From an uncultured Nocardioides sp. (GTDB lineage: Bacteria; Actinomycetota; Actinomycetes; Propionibacteriales; Nocardioidaceae), in NCBI RefSeq assembly GCF_947489365.1, contig NZ_CANLDB010000002.1, positions 62,001 to 126,000 on the forward strand: a DNA stretch of 64,000 bases. The letters are read 5' to 3'. The notes below the pieces were generated by a model. It saw nothing but the letters and a program-made list of their open reading frames with translations. It made no database searches and was not told the origin of the DNA. The position numbers and the translations under genes are program-made. This document shows, in pieces, positions 1 to 6,816 of this stretch. Within the stretch, counting starts at the first letter, position 1. Every line of letters begins with the position of its first letter.

Positions 1-104
1 AGCTCGAGACCGCCGGGCGGGTCACCGAACGGGCTGAACTCGATCGCGCGCACGGCGGTGTCGGACGCGACGATGCGCAACGGGTCGATGGGGGTGTCGA
101 TCAC
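1..104 (-). CDS. ogt: methylated-DNA-protein cysteine methyltransferase, N-terminal part only
   Basis: Only the first 34 or so codons lie in the window; the gene continues past base 1. The peptide reads V-IDTPIDPLRIVASD followed by ...FSPFGDP, like the N-terminal domain of Ogt/MGMT proteins, which move the alkyl group from O6-alkylguanine to a cysteine; that catalytic Cys would lie outside the window. The GTG start overlaps the TGA stop of the upstream adaA-alkA gene by four bases (GTGA), so the two repair genes look translationally coupled. A GTG three codons upstream (113) is the alternative start. The assignment rests on a short peptide plus the repair-gene context. Confidence 0.6.
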   Translation of the reverse strand, partial: MIDTPIDPLRIVASDTAVRAIEFSPFGDPPGGLE

Positions 105-1729
105 GGTCCACACGGGTCCTCCTCGGGACGCTCGGACGGGGGTGGCTGTGGGCTCGGGAACATCGGGTCGACCACGGTGTGCCACAGGTGCAGCAGCGCG
201 ACGGAGCGCCAGGGTCGCCAGGCCTCCGCGATCGCGGCGGCGCCCTTCGCGTCGCAGGGGTGGCCGAGGTCGCGCAGGGCGTTGCGGACGGCCAGGTCGC
301 CGGGCAGGAACACGTCCGGGTGGCCCAGGGCGCGGATGGCGACGTAGTCGGCGGTCCAGGGACCGATGCCGGGCAGGGCGACCATCGCGGCGCGCACGTC
401 GGCCCGCGCGGTGCCGCCCTCGAGGTCGACGCTGCCGTCGTCCAGGGCGGCCGCCAGTCCGACGAGCGCACGGCCGCGGGCGCGGGGCATCGGCAGCGTC
501 CCGGGGTCGACGGCGGCGAGGGTCTCCGGCGACGGGAACAGATGGGTGAGGCCGGGCTCGTCGGTGCTCACCGTCTCGCCGTGCGCGGCCACGAGGCGCC
601 CCAGCACCGTCCGGGCGCCGGCCAGGTTGACCTGCTGGCCGACGACGGTGCGCAGGGCCGTCTCGGAGCCGTCGACCTGGCCGGGGACCCGCAGACCGGG
701 CTGTCGCGCGACGAGGGGACCCAGGACGGGGTCGGCGCCGAGGGTGGCGTCGGCGGCGAGCGGGTCGGCGTCCGCGTCGAGCAGCCGTCGCGTGCGTGCC
801 GTGGCGGCGGGCAGGTCGCGCAGGTCCGTCAGCCGCAGCCAGGCCTCGACCTGGCCGACCCCCGGGCCGGGGAGGTCGCGCAGGCGGACCCGGAGGGTCC
901 CCGGGCCGTGGGGCAGCCGCAACGTCCGGGCGTACGTCGCCCCCTCGGCACCGCCGGCCCCCTCGGCCCCCTCGGCCCCCTCGGCCCCCTCGGCCCCCTC
1001 GGCCCCCTCGGTCCCCGGGGTGGTCGTCTCGACGCCCGCGACCACGTGGGCGGCCAGGAAGCGCCACACGGCCAGCCCGGCGTACGGCGTCCGCACCGGG
1101 ACGCGGAGCCGGACCTCCCCCGGCGTCGTGGGGCCTGCCGCCGCGGCGCGGCGGCGGCGCAGGTCACCGGGGGTGGTGTCGTACACCTCCCGCACGGTGT
1201 CGTTGAACTGGCGCACGCTCGCGAACCCCGCCGCGAACGCGACGTCCGCGAGGGACAGGTCGGTGGTCTCGAGCAGGGTCCGCGCGGTCTGGGCCCGGCG
1301 GGCACGGGCCAGGGCCAGCGGTCCGGCGCCCAAGCGGTCGCCGAGCACCCTCCCGAGGTGGCGGGGCGTGAACCCGAGACGGTCGGCGAGCCCCTCGACG
1401 CCCTCCCGGTCGACCACGCCGTCCGCGATGAGCCGCATGGCCCGCCCGGCGACGTCCCCGGCGAGGTCCCACTCCGGGTCGCCCGGGACGGCGTCCGGCA
1501 GGCAGCGCTTGCACGCCCGGAAGCCGGCGGTCTGCGCCGCGGCGGCGCTGCGGTGGAAGGTCATGTTGCGCGGGGCCGGGGTGCGCGCCGGGCAGGAGGG
1601 GCGGCAGTAGATGCCGGTGCTCGTGACCCCGACCCAGAACACGCCGTCGAAGCGGCGGTCGCGGCTGGCCGCGGCGCGGTAGCAGGCCCCGGGGTCGAGG
1701 TCGCCCGGCGCGGCGGGGGCGGTGGTCAT
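101..1729 (-). CDS. AdaA/AlkA fusion: methylphosphotriester sensor-activator joined to 3-methyladenine DNA glycosylase
   Basis: A 542-residue repair and regulatory protein. Residues 12-80 form the Ada zinc domain with Cys42, Cys46, Cys73 and Cys76 (GIYCRPSC and ACKRC); in this family one such Cys accepts methyl groups from phosphotriesters and switches on DNA binding. An AraC-type HTH follows (about 90-190), then an AlkA N-terminal region and a C-terminal HhH-GPD glycosylase with LPGIGPWTADY and the downstream Asp in LPGDLAV expected to be catalytic. The AlkA region is interrupted by a low-complexity Glu-Gly-Ala repeat encoded by a 9-bp tandem repeat. ATG 1729 is preceded by CAGGAT six bases upstream, suggesting a leaderless transcript. 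It overlaps ogt, giving an adaptive-response unit. Confidence 0.9.
   Translation of the reverse strand: MTTAPAAPGDLDPGACYRAAASRDRRFDGVFWVGVTSTGIYCRPSCPARTPAPRNMTFHRSAAAAQTAGFRACKRCLPDAVPGDPEWDLAGDVAGRAMRLIADGVVDREGVEGLADRLGFTPRHLGRVLGDRLGAGPLALARARRAQTARTLLETTDLSLADVAFAAGFASVRQFNDTVREVYDTTPGDLRRRRAAAAGPTTPGEVRLRVPVRTPYAGLAVWRFLAAHVVAGVETTTPGTEGAEGAEGAEGAEGAEGAGGAEGATYARTLRLPHGPGTLRVRLRDLPGPGVGQVEAWLRLTDLRDLPAATARTRRLLDADADPLAADATLGADPVLGPLVARQPGLRVPGQVDGSETALRTVVGQQVNLAGARTVLGRLVAAHGETVSTDEPGLTHLFPSPETLAAVDPGTLPMPRARGRALVGLAAALDDGSVDLEGGTARADVRAAMVALPGIGPWTADYVAIRALGHPDVFLPGDLAVRNALRDLGHPCDAKGAAAIAEAWRPWRSVALLHLWHTVVDPMFPSPQPPPSERPEEDPCGP
956..1009. repeat. 9-bp tandem repeat inside adaA-alkA
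   Basis: Six perfect copies of GGCCCCCTC lie head to tail, with imperfect copies on both sides. On the coding (minus) strand they encode a run of Glu-Gly-Ala triplets inside the AlkA N-terminal region. The 9-bp unit keeps the frame when copy number changes by slippage. Confidence 0.9.
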
Positions 1730-1800
1730 GACCCCATCCTGCCCCGCGCCACCGACAGCTTCTGGCGGGTTTCGGACACGGCCGTGCATGCCGGGAAAGG

Positions 1801-1833
1801 CAGCAGGCCCGGTCGTGGTGACCGGGCCTGCTG
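1801..1833. terminator. 14-bp stem hairpin beyond the truncated tRNA-Glu end
   Basis: Perfect 14-bp stem (CAGCAGGCCCGGTC, pairing 1801-1814 with 1820-1833) around a GTGGT loop. It sits just outside the left attachment site, where the original 3' flank of tRNA-Glu should be, so it is probably the ancestral tRNA terminator displaced by integration. There is no T-tract. Confidence 0.6.
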
Positions 1834-1837
1834 GGTG

Positions 1838-1883
1838 TGTACCCCCGACCGGATTCGAACCGGCGCTACCGCCTTGAGAGGGC
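1838..1883. other. distal attachment site (truncated tRNA-Glu 3' half)
   Basis: 46 bp identical to 8570-8615: the tRNA-Glu sequence from the anticodon stem through the T arm and acceptor 3' strand, plus two flanking bases. The sequence diverges immediately on both sides, so this is a duplication made by site-specific integration and not a functional tRNA. Confidence 0.92.
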
Positions 1884-2013
1884 AAGCCTCGGCCTGTCGC
1901 TGCCCCTCACCTGACCTGCACGAACACCCCGAACTCTTGACCTGACCTGCGGCGATGCCACTCCGGGAGGTCTCATTCGGTCTCACTCGATCTCGCGGCC
2001 TCTTGCGGCCTCG

Positions 2014-2032
2014 TGCGGCCTGTGTGCGGCCT
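2014..2032. repeat. putative integrase arm-type site, left
   Basis: TGCGGCCTGTGTGCGGCCT occurs here and again, identical over 19 bp, at 8479-8497 near the other end of the element. Additional GCGGCCT half-units lie just upstream here. Paired identical motifs close to both attachment sites are what arm-type binding sites of a tyrosine integrase look like. Confidence 0.55.
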
Positions 2033-2162
2033 CAGTGAGGCCCGGAGGCTCGCCCGGCCCCGGCGGGCCCCTGAGGCCGTCCCTGGGAGCCAGAGAGCGA
2101 CCCCACGGCGGTGTCGGTGCCCGCGCGTAGGTTGTGGCTCCCTCTCTTGGCAGGAGAACCAC

Positions 2163-3020
2163 ATGACGACCTCTCAGGACGATCTGGACATGCGCGTCCT
2201 GGAGTACCTGTACGACCACGTTGACGACCACACAGCGGTCCCGCTCGACCTCCAGGACGACCTGGGGTACGACAACGTGCTGCGAACGATCACGGGCCTC
2301 GAAGACCGGGGCCTGATCGTCAGCGACGGCCGCAACGGGCACGACCTCACCGCGGACGGTCATAGCGAGGTGGAGGCCATGCTCGCTCGCCGGAACGACC
2401 GGGGCCTACGGCGTCGGCTCTGCCGCGACCTGTTGCTCCGCTGGACGGACGAACAGGGGGCCGACAATCCCCACGCGCGCGTCCGGCGGTCCACGTTCGA
2501 CGCCGCCCCGGACCTGAAGCCCTTCACTGGGCAGGAGACCCGCGAGGCCGCGGAGTTCCTCGCGGAGCGGGGCCTCGTCAAGACTGCGGGCGGCACGGCA
2601 CAGGTGCTGTGGACGACAGACCTGGGCAGGGAGTGCCTCGACGACGGAGGCGACGTGGCCGCGTTCCTCGGTGGCAGCGGGCCGACAGGCGGGCAGGTGT
2701 TCCACATCTCCGGCTCAGGGAACAGCGTCGCTGCGGCCATCGGGGACGGCAGCAACGCGACCGCGAACCTGTCGACCTTCAACCACGAGCAGGCCGTCCA
2801 GTTCGCGGGGGCGGTCAGGGAAGCGTTGCCGGCGCTCACCCTCCAGGGCGTCGACGCTCAGGAGGTCGAGCGGCACGCCGCGGAGATCGAGCAGCGCCAA
2901 GACCCGACCAGAGCGCAGCGGGCGACCGCGCTGCTGCACAGGATGGTCGAGAGCACGACGACCGGCACCCTCGGCGGCTTGCTCTCGGCTCTCGGCGCTG
3001 GAGCCCTGGGCATCGGCTAG
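2163..3020 (+). CDS. element cargo protein: winged-helix-like N-terminus, GNSV/GD-N linker, hydrophobic glycine-rich tail
   Basis: 285 residues; function not established. The N-terminal ~150 residues resemble tandem winged-helix modules (LEDRGLIVSDGRNGHDLT, AEFLAERGLVKT). About residues 180-205 hold a QVFHISGSGNSV...GDGSN stretch, followed by a helical segment (FNHEQAVQFAGAVREALPAL) and an end TGTLGGLLSALGAGALGIG that could insert in or lie on a membrane. The plan of linker, helical adaptor and small hydrophobic tail recalls the C-terminal region of AbiTii-like and other abortive-infection-associated proteins; that comparison is from memory and unverified. ATG 2163 has AGGAG six bases upstream. 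It is the first gene inside the left att site, the usual cargo position, transcribed away from the end, and followed by a hairpin. Confidence 0.75.
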   Translation: MTTSQDDLDMRVLEYLYDHVDDHTAVPLDLQDDLGYDNVLRTITGLEDRGLIVSDGRNGHDLTADGHSEVEAMLARRNDRGLRRRLCRDLLLRWTDEQGADNPHARVRRSTFDAAPDLKPFTGQETREAAEFLAERGLVKTAGGTAQVLWTTDLGRECLDDGGDVAAFLGGSGPTGGQVFHISGSGNSVAAAIGDGSNATANLSTFNHEQAVQFAGAVREALPALTLQGVDAQEVERHAAEIEQRQDPTRAQRATALLHRMVESTTTGTLGGLLSALGAGALGIG

Positions 3021-3024
3021 CGCT

Positions 3025-3061
3025 GGCACCTGCCCGGCCGTCCAGCGGCCCGGCAGGTGCC
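3025..3061 (+). terminator. hairpin directly after the cargo gene
   Basis: GGCACCTGCC (3025-3034) pairs perfectly with GGCAGGTGCC (3052-3061), starting four bases after the TAG stop. A second 10-bp perfect hairpin (ATCCCGGCCC, 3108-3117 with 3124-3133) follows. Neither has a clear T-tract, as is common in this kind of genome. The rest of 3062-3267 shows no convincing gene. Confidence 0.5.
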
Positions 3062-3267
3062 CGGCGGGTGTGTCCTCGGGCGAGACCCAAGGAACAAAGC
3101 ACGCAGCATCCCGGCCCCGCTCTGGGCCGGGATCTCGGCGCGGGCGTTCACAGCGAAGGCAGACGGGAGACCGACGCCCGGCGACGTGCGTGCCTGGCTG
3201 GCGGGCCGCGCGGTCGCTCCGACAAAGCAACCCGTCGCTCACCTGATGGTGACGTACTGTCAGCGCG

Positions 3268-3432
3268 ATGGATGATCAGTTGACATCGTGCGGATGCTGC
3301 GGACGATCGTTGCCCCGCAGGTCACTCCACGCGCTAGATGACGGCGCGGCTTACATCTGTCGGCGGTGCGGTGCATGGGTGGCAGTTCTATGGCGGGGCG
3401 ACCGCCTCGACGAGCACGACCCCTCAGCCTAG
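3268..3432 (+). CDS. 54-residue zinc-ribbon-like protein
   Basis: Short reading frame starting MDDQLTSCGCCGRSL and ending DEHDPSA. It has two CxxC knuckles (Cys8/Cys11 and Cys31/Cys34) separated by 19 residues, the spacing of a compact zinc ribbon, with YICRRCGAWV around the second pair. No strong ribosome binding site is visible, so expression may depend on the upstream cargo gene 247 bp away or on an unseen promoter. It converges on the next gene, with its stop 46 bp from that stop. Small zinc ribbons are common in phages and satellites; no specific role can be assigned. Confidence 0.55.
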   Translation: MDDQLTSCGCCGRSLPRRSLHALDDGAAYICRRCGAWVAVLWRGDRLDEHDPSA

Positions 3433-3478
3433 GGGCTCGCCCGCGCCCTCTCGGTCCCGGGCGAGGGGCGCAGGGGCG

Positions 3479-3931
3479 TCACGCGCCTCTCAGACAACGA
3501 CCCTCGACCCCCGCGTCGGGATCCTCGGGCGGGAACAGGGGCCACCACCGGGGCCATGGCCGGTATCCCGGGTGCGCGAGGGCCTGGAGGTGCTCGACCG
3601 TGACGTCGGTCTGGGCCTTCGCCTTGTCGATCTCGTGGACCCACCCCGCCGCGAGCCGCGCGTCCTCGGCGGTGAGGTCGTCGGGCATCAGGTGGCCCCA
3701 CCGTGGGGAGAGGTCGCGGGCGTAGCGGTGCAAATCGTAGGGCTGCGGCATGACGGTCGGCTCGTCGGCGAGCAGCACCACGAGGGCAAGCCCGGCGAGT
3801 TCCCGCGCGCCGGCGTCGGTGAGGGTCGCGAACCAGTCCGAGACCTGTGGCTCGTCGAGGCGACGGACCTCGGCCTCGGTCACGCGCTCCAGCCGCGTGA
3901 GCCGTGCGAGATGACGTCGGGGTCGGTCCAT
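3479..3931 (-). CDS. uncharacterised 150-residue protein, last gene of the element operon
   Basis: Not recognised. Mostly helical and acidic, with a Trp/Pro-rich C-terminal part (HPGYRPWPRWWPLFPPEDPD). ATG 3931 has a strong GGAGGG seven bases upstream but overlaps the preceding gene by 52 bp; GTG 3883 would instead make a 4-base GTGA overlap like the other junctions of this operon and give 134 residues. Its position directly after the TerS-like gene suggests a role in packaging or in interaction with a helper phage, but nothing in the sequence proves this. Confidence 0.6.
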   Translation of the reverse strand: MDRPRRHLARLTRLERVTEAEVRRLDEPQVSDWFATLTDAGARELAGLALVVLLADEPTVMPQPYDLHRYARDLSPRWGHLMPDDLTAEDARLAAGWVHEIDKAKAQTDVTVEHLQALAHPGYRPWPRWWPLFPPEDPDAGVEGRCLRGA

Positions 3932-4293
3932 CCTGATGCCCTCCGTTCGAGGTCGGTGAGTCGCTGGTCAATTTCGTCGGCGGTGACGCGCTGGGCGACC
4001 TCCAGGACCGCGCGAGCGGCCCGGACCCGAGTTGCCGGGGAGCCGGACCTCATGCCCTCACGAAGCGCCTGCACGGCCTCCCGCTGGGCCGAGAGGAGGT
4101 CACTGGTCGCGGACTCCGCAGCCGCCCGGGCGCGGGCTCGGTACAGCGCCCGGAAGTCGTCGTCAGCGAGCCACCTGCGGACGGTCCGCTCGGTGACGCT
4201 CGCGGCCTGGGCCGCGTTCGGGGTCGAGCCGTCGAGCAGCAGGGAGGCCAGCGCGAGATCCCAGCCCGGACGAGGGCGGTCAGATCCGGTCAT
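3880..4293 (-). CDS. HTH protein resembling a small terminase subunit
   Basis: 137 residues from ATG 4293 (MTGSDRPRPGWDLALASLLLDG). The N-terminal third is a helix-turn-helix of the kind seen in phage small terminases and related proteins: TPNAAQAASVTERTVRRWLADDDF, followed by a long helix (FRALYRARARAAAESATSDL) and SPATRVRAARAVLEVAQR. Small terminases recognise the packaging site and form ring oligomers; phage satellites of the PICI type often carry one to redirect packaging. No large terminase lies nearby, consistent with dependence on a helper. An in-frame ATG at 4449 would add 52 residues and overlap the upstream gene by 19 bp; its context is weaker. Confidence 0.6.
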   Translation of the reverse strand: MTGSDRPRPGWDLALASLLLDGSTPNAAQAASVTERTVRRWLADDDFRALYRARARAAAESATSDLLSAQREAVQALREGMRSGSPATRVRAARAVLEVAQRVTADEIDQRLTDLERRASGWTDPDVISHGSRGWSA

Positions 4294-4430
4294 CGCCGAG
4301 GGCGTGCCTTTCGGGTGCCACAGGTGCTGGGACCTGTCATTCGTGTGCACAGGTTCGGGGGTGTGCTGCCGGAAACCGCGCGGGAGCGAGGAGGACCGCG
4401 CGGCTTCCGGCCCCCGCTCTGGGCCGGGGT

Positions 4431-5222
4431 CTAGGGGCGGCTGCGCCATCCGGAACGGACGGGGCCGGACAGCAGCCGTGCGGGGCCGGCGCTGCGGAGA
4501 CCACGCTGCCGCTGTGCCTCACCTGGAGCGGGCTCGGGGGCAGAGTCCGCGGCGGTGTGGAGGGTCCCGGGGTCCATGCCGAGGCGGCGGGGCTGGGGTG
4601 GTCGGACGAGCGGGGCGGAGTGCTCGACGGCGTGCACGACCGCGGCGATGTCGACCGGTGGAGCCGGGGTCAGGTCTCGACGCCGCCCGCTGTCCCGTTC
4701 CTCCGTGGTGACCCTGGCGGTCGAGGTCAGGCTCTGGACGCCCTGGAGGGCCCGGGCCTGCTCTGCGATCTCCGCGAGCGCGGTGACGTGATCGCGGGCC
4801 TGGTCGGCGAGAGCAGCGGCCCGGGCCTGCACCTCGGCGTCGATCGAGTCACCGTGGCGGGCGATGGCCGCGGAGCGTGCGACGTCGAGCCGTTCGGCCT
4901 CCCGCAGCAGCGTCGTCTGCACGCTGAGGCGCTCGTGGTCGGACACCCCGAGGGTCGGCTCCATCGTCTCCGGAGCCCGGCCCTCGGCCAGCGCAGAAGC
5001 GACCTCCGCGCGGTGGGCCTTAAGCGCGGCTTCGTAGCGCTCGCGGTCCGCGCCGATGCTGCGGGCAGCGACCGCTCGCCGCTGGTCTAGATCGGCTCGC
5101 TGGGCGTCGATCGCCACGACCTCGGGTAGGGCGTCGATAAGGTCCGCGATCAGGTCTCGGGCGGGGCTCGCTGCCGTCGTCGGTGCCGTGGGTGCCTGGG
5201 TCGGGGTGCTGGTGTCGCTCAT
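4431..5222 (-). CDS. uncharacterised Ala/Glu/Arg-rich coiled-coil protein
   Basis: 263 residues. After a Thr/Pro/Ala-rich start, residues about 25-165 are predicted by eye to be long helices rich in Ala, Glu and Arg (DQRRAVAARSIGADRERYEA; ERLDVARSAAIARHGDSIDA; ALADQARDHVTALAEIAEQA), i.e. a coiled coil. The C-terminus is Pro/Arg-rich and probably disordered. ATG 5222 overlaps the previous stop by four bases (ATGA). Length and composition would suit a scaffolding-like or partner-binding protein, but no family is recognised. Confidence 0.65.
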   Translation of the reverse strand: MSDTSTPTQAPTAPTTAASPARDLIADLIDALPEVVAIDAQRADLDQRRAVAARSIGADRERYEAALKAHRAEVASALAEGRAPETMEPTLGVSDHERLSVQTTLLREAERLDVARSAAIARHGDSIDAEVQARAAALADQARDHVTALAEIAEQARALQGVQSLTSTARVTTEERDSGRRRDLTPAPPVDIAAVVHAVEHSAPLVRPPQPRRLGMDPGTLHTAADSAPEPAPGEAQRQRGLRSAGPARLLSGPVRSGWRSRP

Positions 5223-5404
5223 CGGCCGAGGGCCTTCCTGGTCGCGGCTGCGAGACGTGCCCGCAGCGGGTCGATCGTGGACGAGTCGGAGGCGGTCTCG
5301 CCGTACCGCTGCCGGTCGCGGATCTCCCGCGGCGTGGCGGTGATCCGGGGCGGACCGAGTCGACGACGGGCGCGGGCAACGAGCCCACGGCGAGTGAAGG
5401 TCAC
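5219..5404 (-). CDS. small basic protein, 61 residues
   Basis: Starts at GTG 5404, overlapping the upstream stop by four bases (GTGA), and its own stop overlaps the next ATG by four bases (ATGA). The peptide is strongly basic at the N-terminus (VTFTRRGLVARARRRLGPPR) and ends LAAATRKALGR. Both exact 4-base overlaps argue that this short frame is really translated. Function unknown; nucleic-acid binding is possible from the charge alone. Confidence 0.55.
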   Translation of the reverse strand: MTFTRRGLVARARRRLGPPRITATPREIRDRQRYGETASDSSTIDPLRARLAAATRKALGR

Positions 5405-5733
5405 CGGGTCCTCCGTCCGTCGTACCGGTCGAACAGGTCGGTCACGGCGTCCGCCGCGATCTTGCGGGCCTGCTGCTCGGCGCCGCTCGCCTGGTCGAGC
5501 CGTCGACGGGCGCGCTCGGCATCGGCCGGGGTGCCGTACCTCAGGAAGGTGCGGAGTTCGCCCTGCTCCAGCGGAGTCAGGTCCCGACGGGTGGTCTCCA
5601 GGTCCCGCAGCCGCAGACGCCGGTCCTCCGTCATTCGGTCGTCGTTCCTGGGTGCTTGGTGCTGGTACATCACTGCTCCTGGTGTCGGTCGGCTCTTCGG
5701 TCTCTGGCTCGTCGTCCTGGTCCTGCTCGTCAC
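5401..5733 (-). CDS. small charged protein, about 110 residues
   Basis: GTG 5733 overlaps the Rep-like gene stop by four bases (GTGA). The core, from an internal Met about residue 34, is MTEDRRLRLRDLETTRRDL followed by ...TPLEQGELRTFLRYGTPADAERARRRLDQA; the first 30 residues look unstructured, so an internal start is possible. Highly charged and helical; no family recognised. Part of the continuous element operon on the minus strand. Confidence 0.55.
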   Translation of the reverse strand: MTSRTRTTSQRPKSRPTPGAVMYQHQAPRNDDRMTEDRRLRLRDLETTRRDLTPLEQGELRTFLRYGTPADAERARRRLDQASGAEQQARKIAADAVTDLFDRYDGRRTR

Positions 5734-6542
5734 GCCGGGTGATCTCTCGCGGGCCAGCGGTACGCGGCACGGTCGAGCCGGTGCCGGATGAACCCGAACG
5801 GTGACGCCACGTGGTCGGGCGGGTCCCCGCCGATGACCTCGATCACGACGCCCTCGCGGTGCTCGGCCGGGACGGCAGCGAGCCGGTCGGCCAGGGCCCG
5901 GAGATCGGCCGGGGCGATCCGGCGGACGTCGATCCCGAACGCCTCCTCAGCGATGGCGGTAACGGCAGCAGCGGCGTCGAGCACGTCGCCGATCTCCCGG
6001 TCGAGACGGTCGCCGAGCGAGGCCATCTGCCGCTCGCGGTGCTGCTCGTCGTCGTCACGGGCCGACCCTCCGGCCGAGCCGTCAACGGCGGTGAGGCTCG
6101 GGGGGCTGGGGGGCCGGTAGTTCTCTCTTGGTACTCCCCTCTCTTGGGTGATCATGGGTGAGCGGTTGGGGCCGTCAGATGAGCAGTTGGGAACGGCTCC
6201 CATGTGCTCATCGGTGAGCGGTTGGGGGTCTGCGCCCATGTGCTCATCGGTGATCGGTTGGCAGCACAGGACCCATGTCGTCGCGTACGCCTTCCCTCCC
6301 CGTCGCCCGCCGCGGCGTTCCTGCCGGATGAGGCCGAGCCCGGTCAGGGTCGCCATGTGCCGCCTGACCTGTGCCGTCGAGAACCCTGTCCAGCGCGCGA
6401 GCGATGCCGTCGAGGCGTACAGGGTCCCGGCCTCAGGTCCTGTGCCCTTCGCCGTGGCTGCGAGCGCGAGCGCGACCGCGAGGACACCCTGAGTCGCCTC
6501 GGGGTCGTCGCGGACGGCGCGAAGCCACGTCAGGGGCTTCAT
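5730..6542 (-). CDS. replication-initiator-like winged-helix protein
   Basis: 270 residues. The first ~90 residues form a winged helix of the type found in phage and plasmid replication proteins (MKPLTWLRAVRDDPEATQGV; TLYASTASLARWTGFSTAQV; RRHMATLTGLGLIRQERRGG). A central low-complexity linker contains a duplicated TDEHMGA unit whose DNA forms direct repeats at 6152-6261. The C-terminal ~70 residues include RIAPADLRALADRLAAVPAE and FGFIRHRLDRAAYRWPAR. An N-terminal wHTH with repeats inside its own gene is the layout expected of a Rep protein with an internal origin; no helicase or primase motif is seen. It starts nine bases after xis. Confidence 0.6.
   Translation of the reverse strand: MKPLTWLRAVRDDPEATQGVLAVALALAATAKGTGPEAGTLYASTASLARWTGFSTAQVRRHMATLTGLGLIRQERRGGRRGGKAYATTWVLCCQPITDEHMGADPQPLTDEHMGAVPNCSSDGPNRSPMITQERGVPRENYRPPSPPSLTAVDGSAGGSARDDDEQHRERQMASLGDRLDREIGDVLDAAAAVTAIAEEAFGIDVRRIAPADLRALADRLAAVPAEHREGVVIEVIGGDPPDHVASPFGFIRHRLDRAAYRWPARDHPA
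6152..6261. repeat. iteron-like direct repeats within the Rep-like gene
   Basis: Copies of (C)ATCGGTGAGCGGTTGG occur at about 6152-6170, 6208-6226 and 6244-6261, with a degenerate copy near 6179-6192. The two best units (6201-6225 and 6237-6261) match over 24 of 25 bp and are exactly 36 bp apart. They encode a repeated TDEHMGA peptide, so they may be either an origin (iterons) or a duplicated linker. Confidence 0.5.
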
Positions 6543-6551
6543 GGAGTGAGG

Positions 6552-6746
6552 TCAGGCCACCGGACGGGGGGCGTCGCGGCGGGCGTCAAGCCAGGCGTCC
6601 ACCTCGGCCCGGCGGTACCGGACGCGAGCCCCGACCTTGAAGCCCGGAGGTCCGTCGCCGGTGTGGCGCATCTGGTAGAGCGCCCCCGGGCTTACGCCGA
6701 GGTAGTCGGCGGTTTGCCGCAGGCTCATCAGCCGGTCATCACTCAT
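6552..6746 (-). CDS. excisionase / AlpA-like HTH protein
   Basis: 64 residues: MSDDRLMSLRQTADYLGVSP, GALYQMRHTGDGPPG, FKVGARVRYRRAEVDAWLDA. This is the classic small MerR-like winged HTH of Xis/AlpA proteins (LGVS as the turn, KVG..VRYRR as the wing), which bend the attachment DNA during excision and often act as regulators. It is divergent from the XRE gene with a 70-bp intergenic region, and heads the Rep/TerS operon, as alpA/xis does in many satellites and prophages. Confidence 0.85.
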   Translation of the reverse strand: MSDDRLMSLRQTADYLGVSPGALYQMRHTGDGPPGFKVGARVRYRRAEVDAWLDARRDAPRPVA

Positions 6747-6804
6747 CGCCCTCTGCCCTTTCCTTCGTCAGTGTCAGAACGAGTGTGCACGCCTCACCCG
6801 GTGT

Positions 6805-6810
6805 TAGGAT
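6805..6810 (+). promoter_or_regulatory. -10 element (TAGGAT) of the element regulator gene
   Basis: TGTTAGGAT looks like an extended -10; its last base lies six bases before ATG 6817, so transcription may start at the start codon (leaderless). The 70-bp xis/XRE divergent region is where an operator switching the two arms would be expected; no clear palindrome is seen in it. Confidence 0.45.
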
Positions 6811-6816
6811 CCTGCT

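Noticed and set aside
1838..1883. A tRNA gene fragment read as a second tRNA-Glu
   Set aside because: Only the 3' half (anticodon stem onward) is present and the sequence diverges exactly at the 46-bp repeat edge; it is an att duplication.
179..1945. Long plus-strand frames opposite adaA-alkA
   Set aside because: Arg/Gly/Pro-rich shadow of the real minus-strand gene; no domain or start signal. Similar shadows opposite gltX, iucA/desD, efeUOB and GH65 were dropped for the same reason.
3057..3275. 72-residue frame beginning MPGGCVLGRDPRNKARS
   Set aside because: No ribosome binding site, it covers two terminator-like hairpins, and the composition is that of an incidental GC-rich frame.
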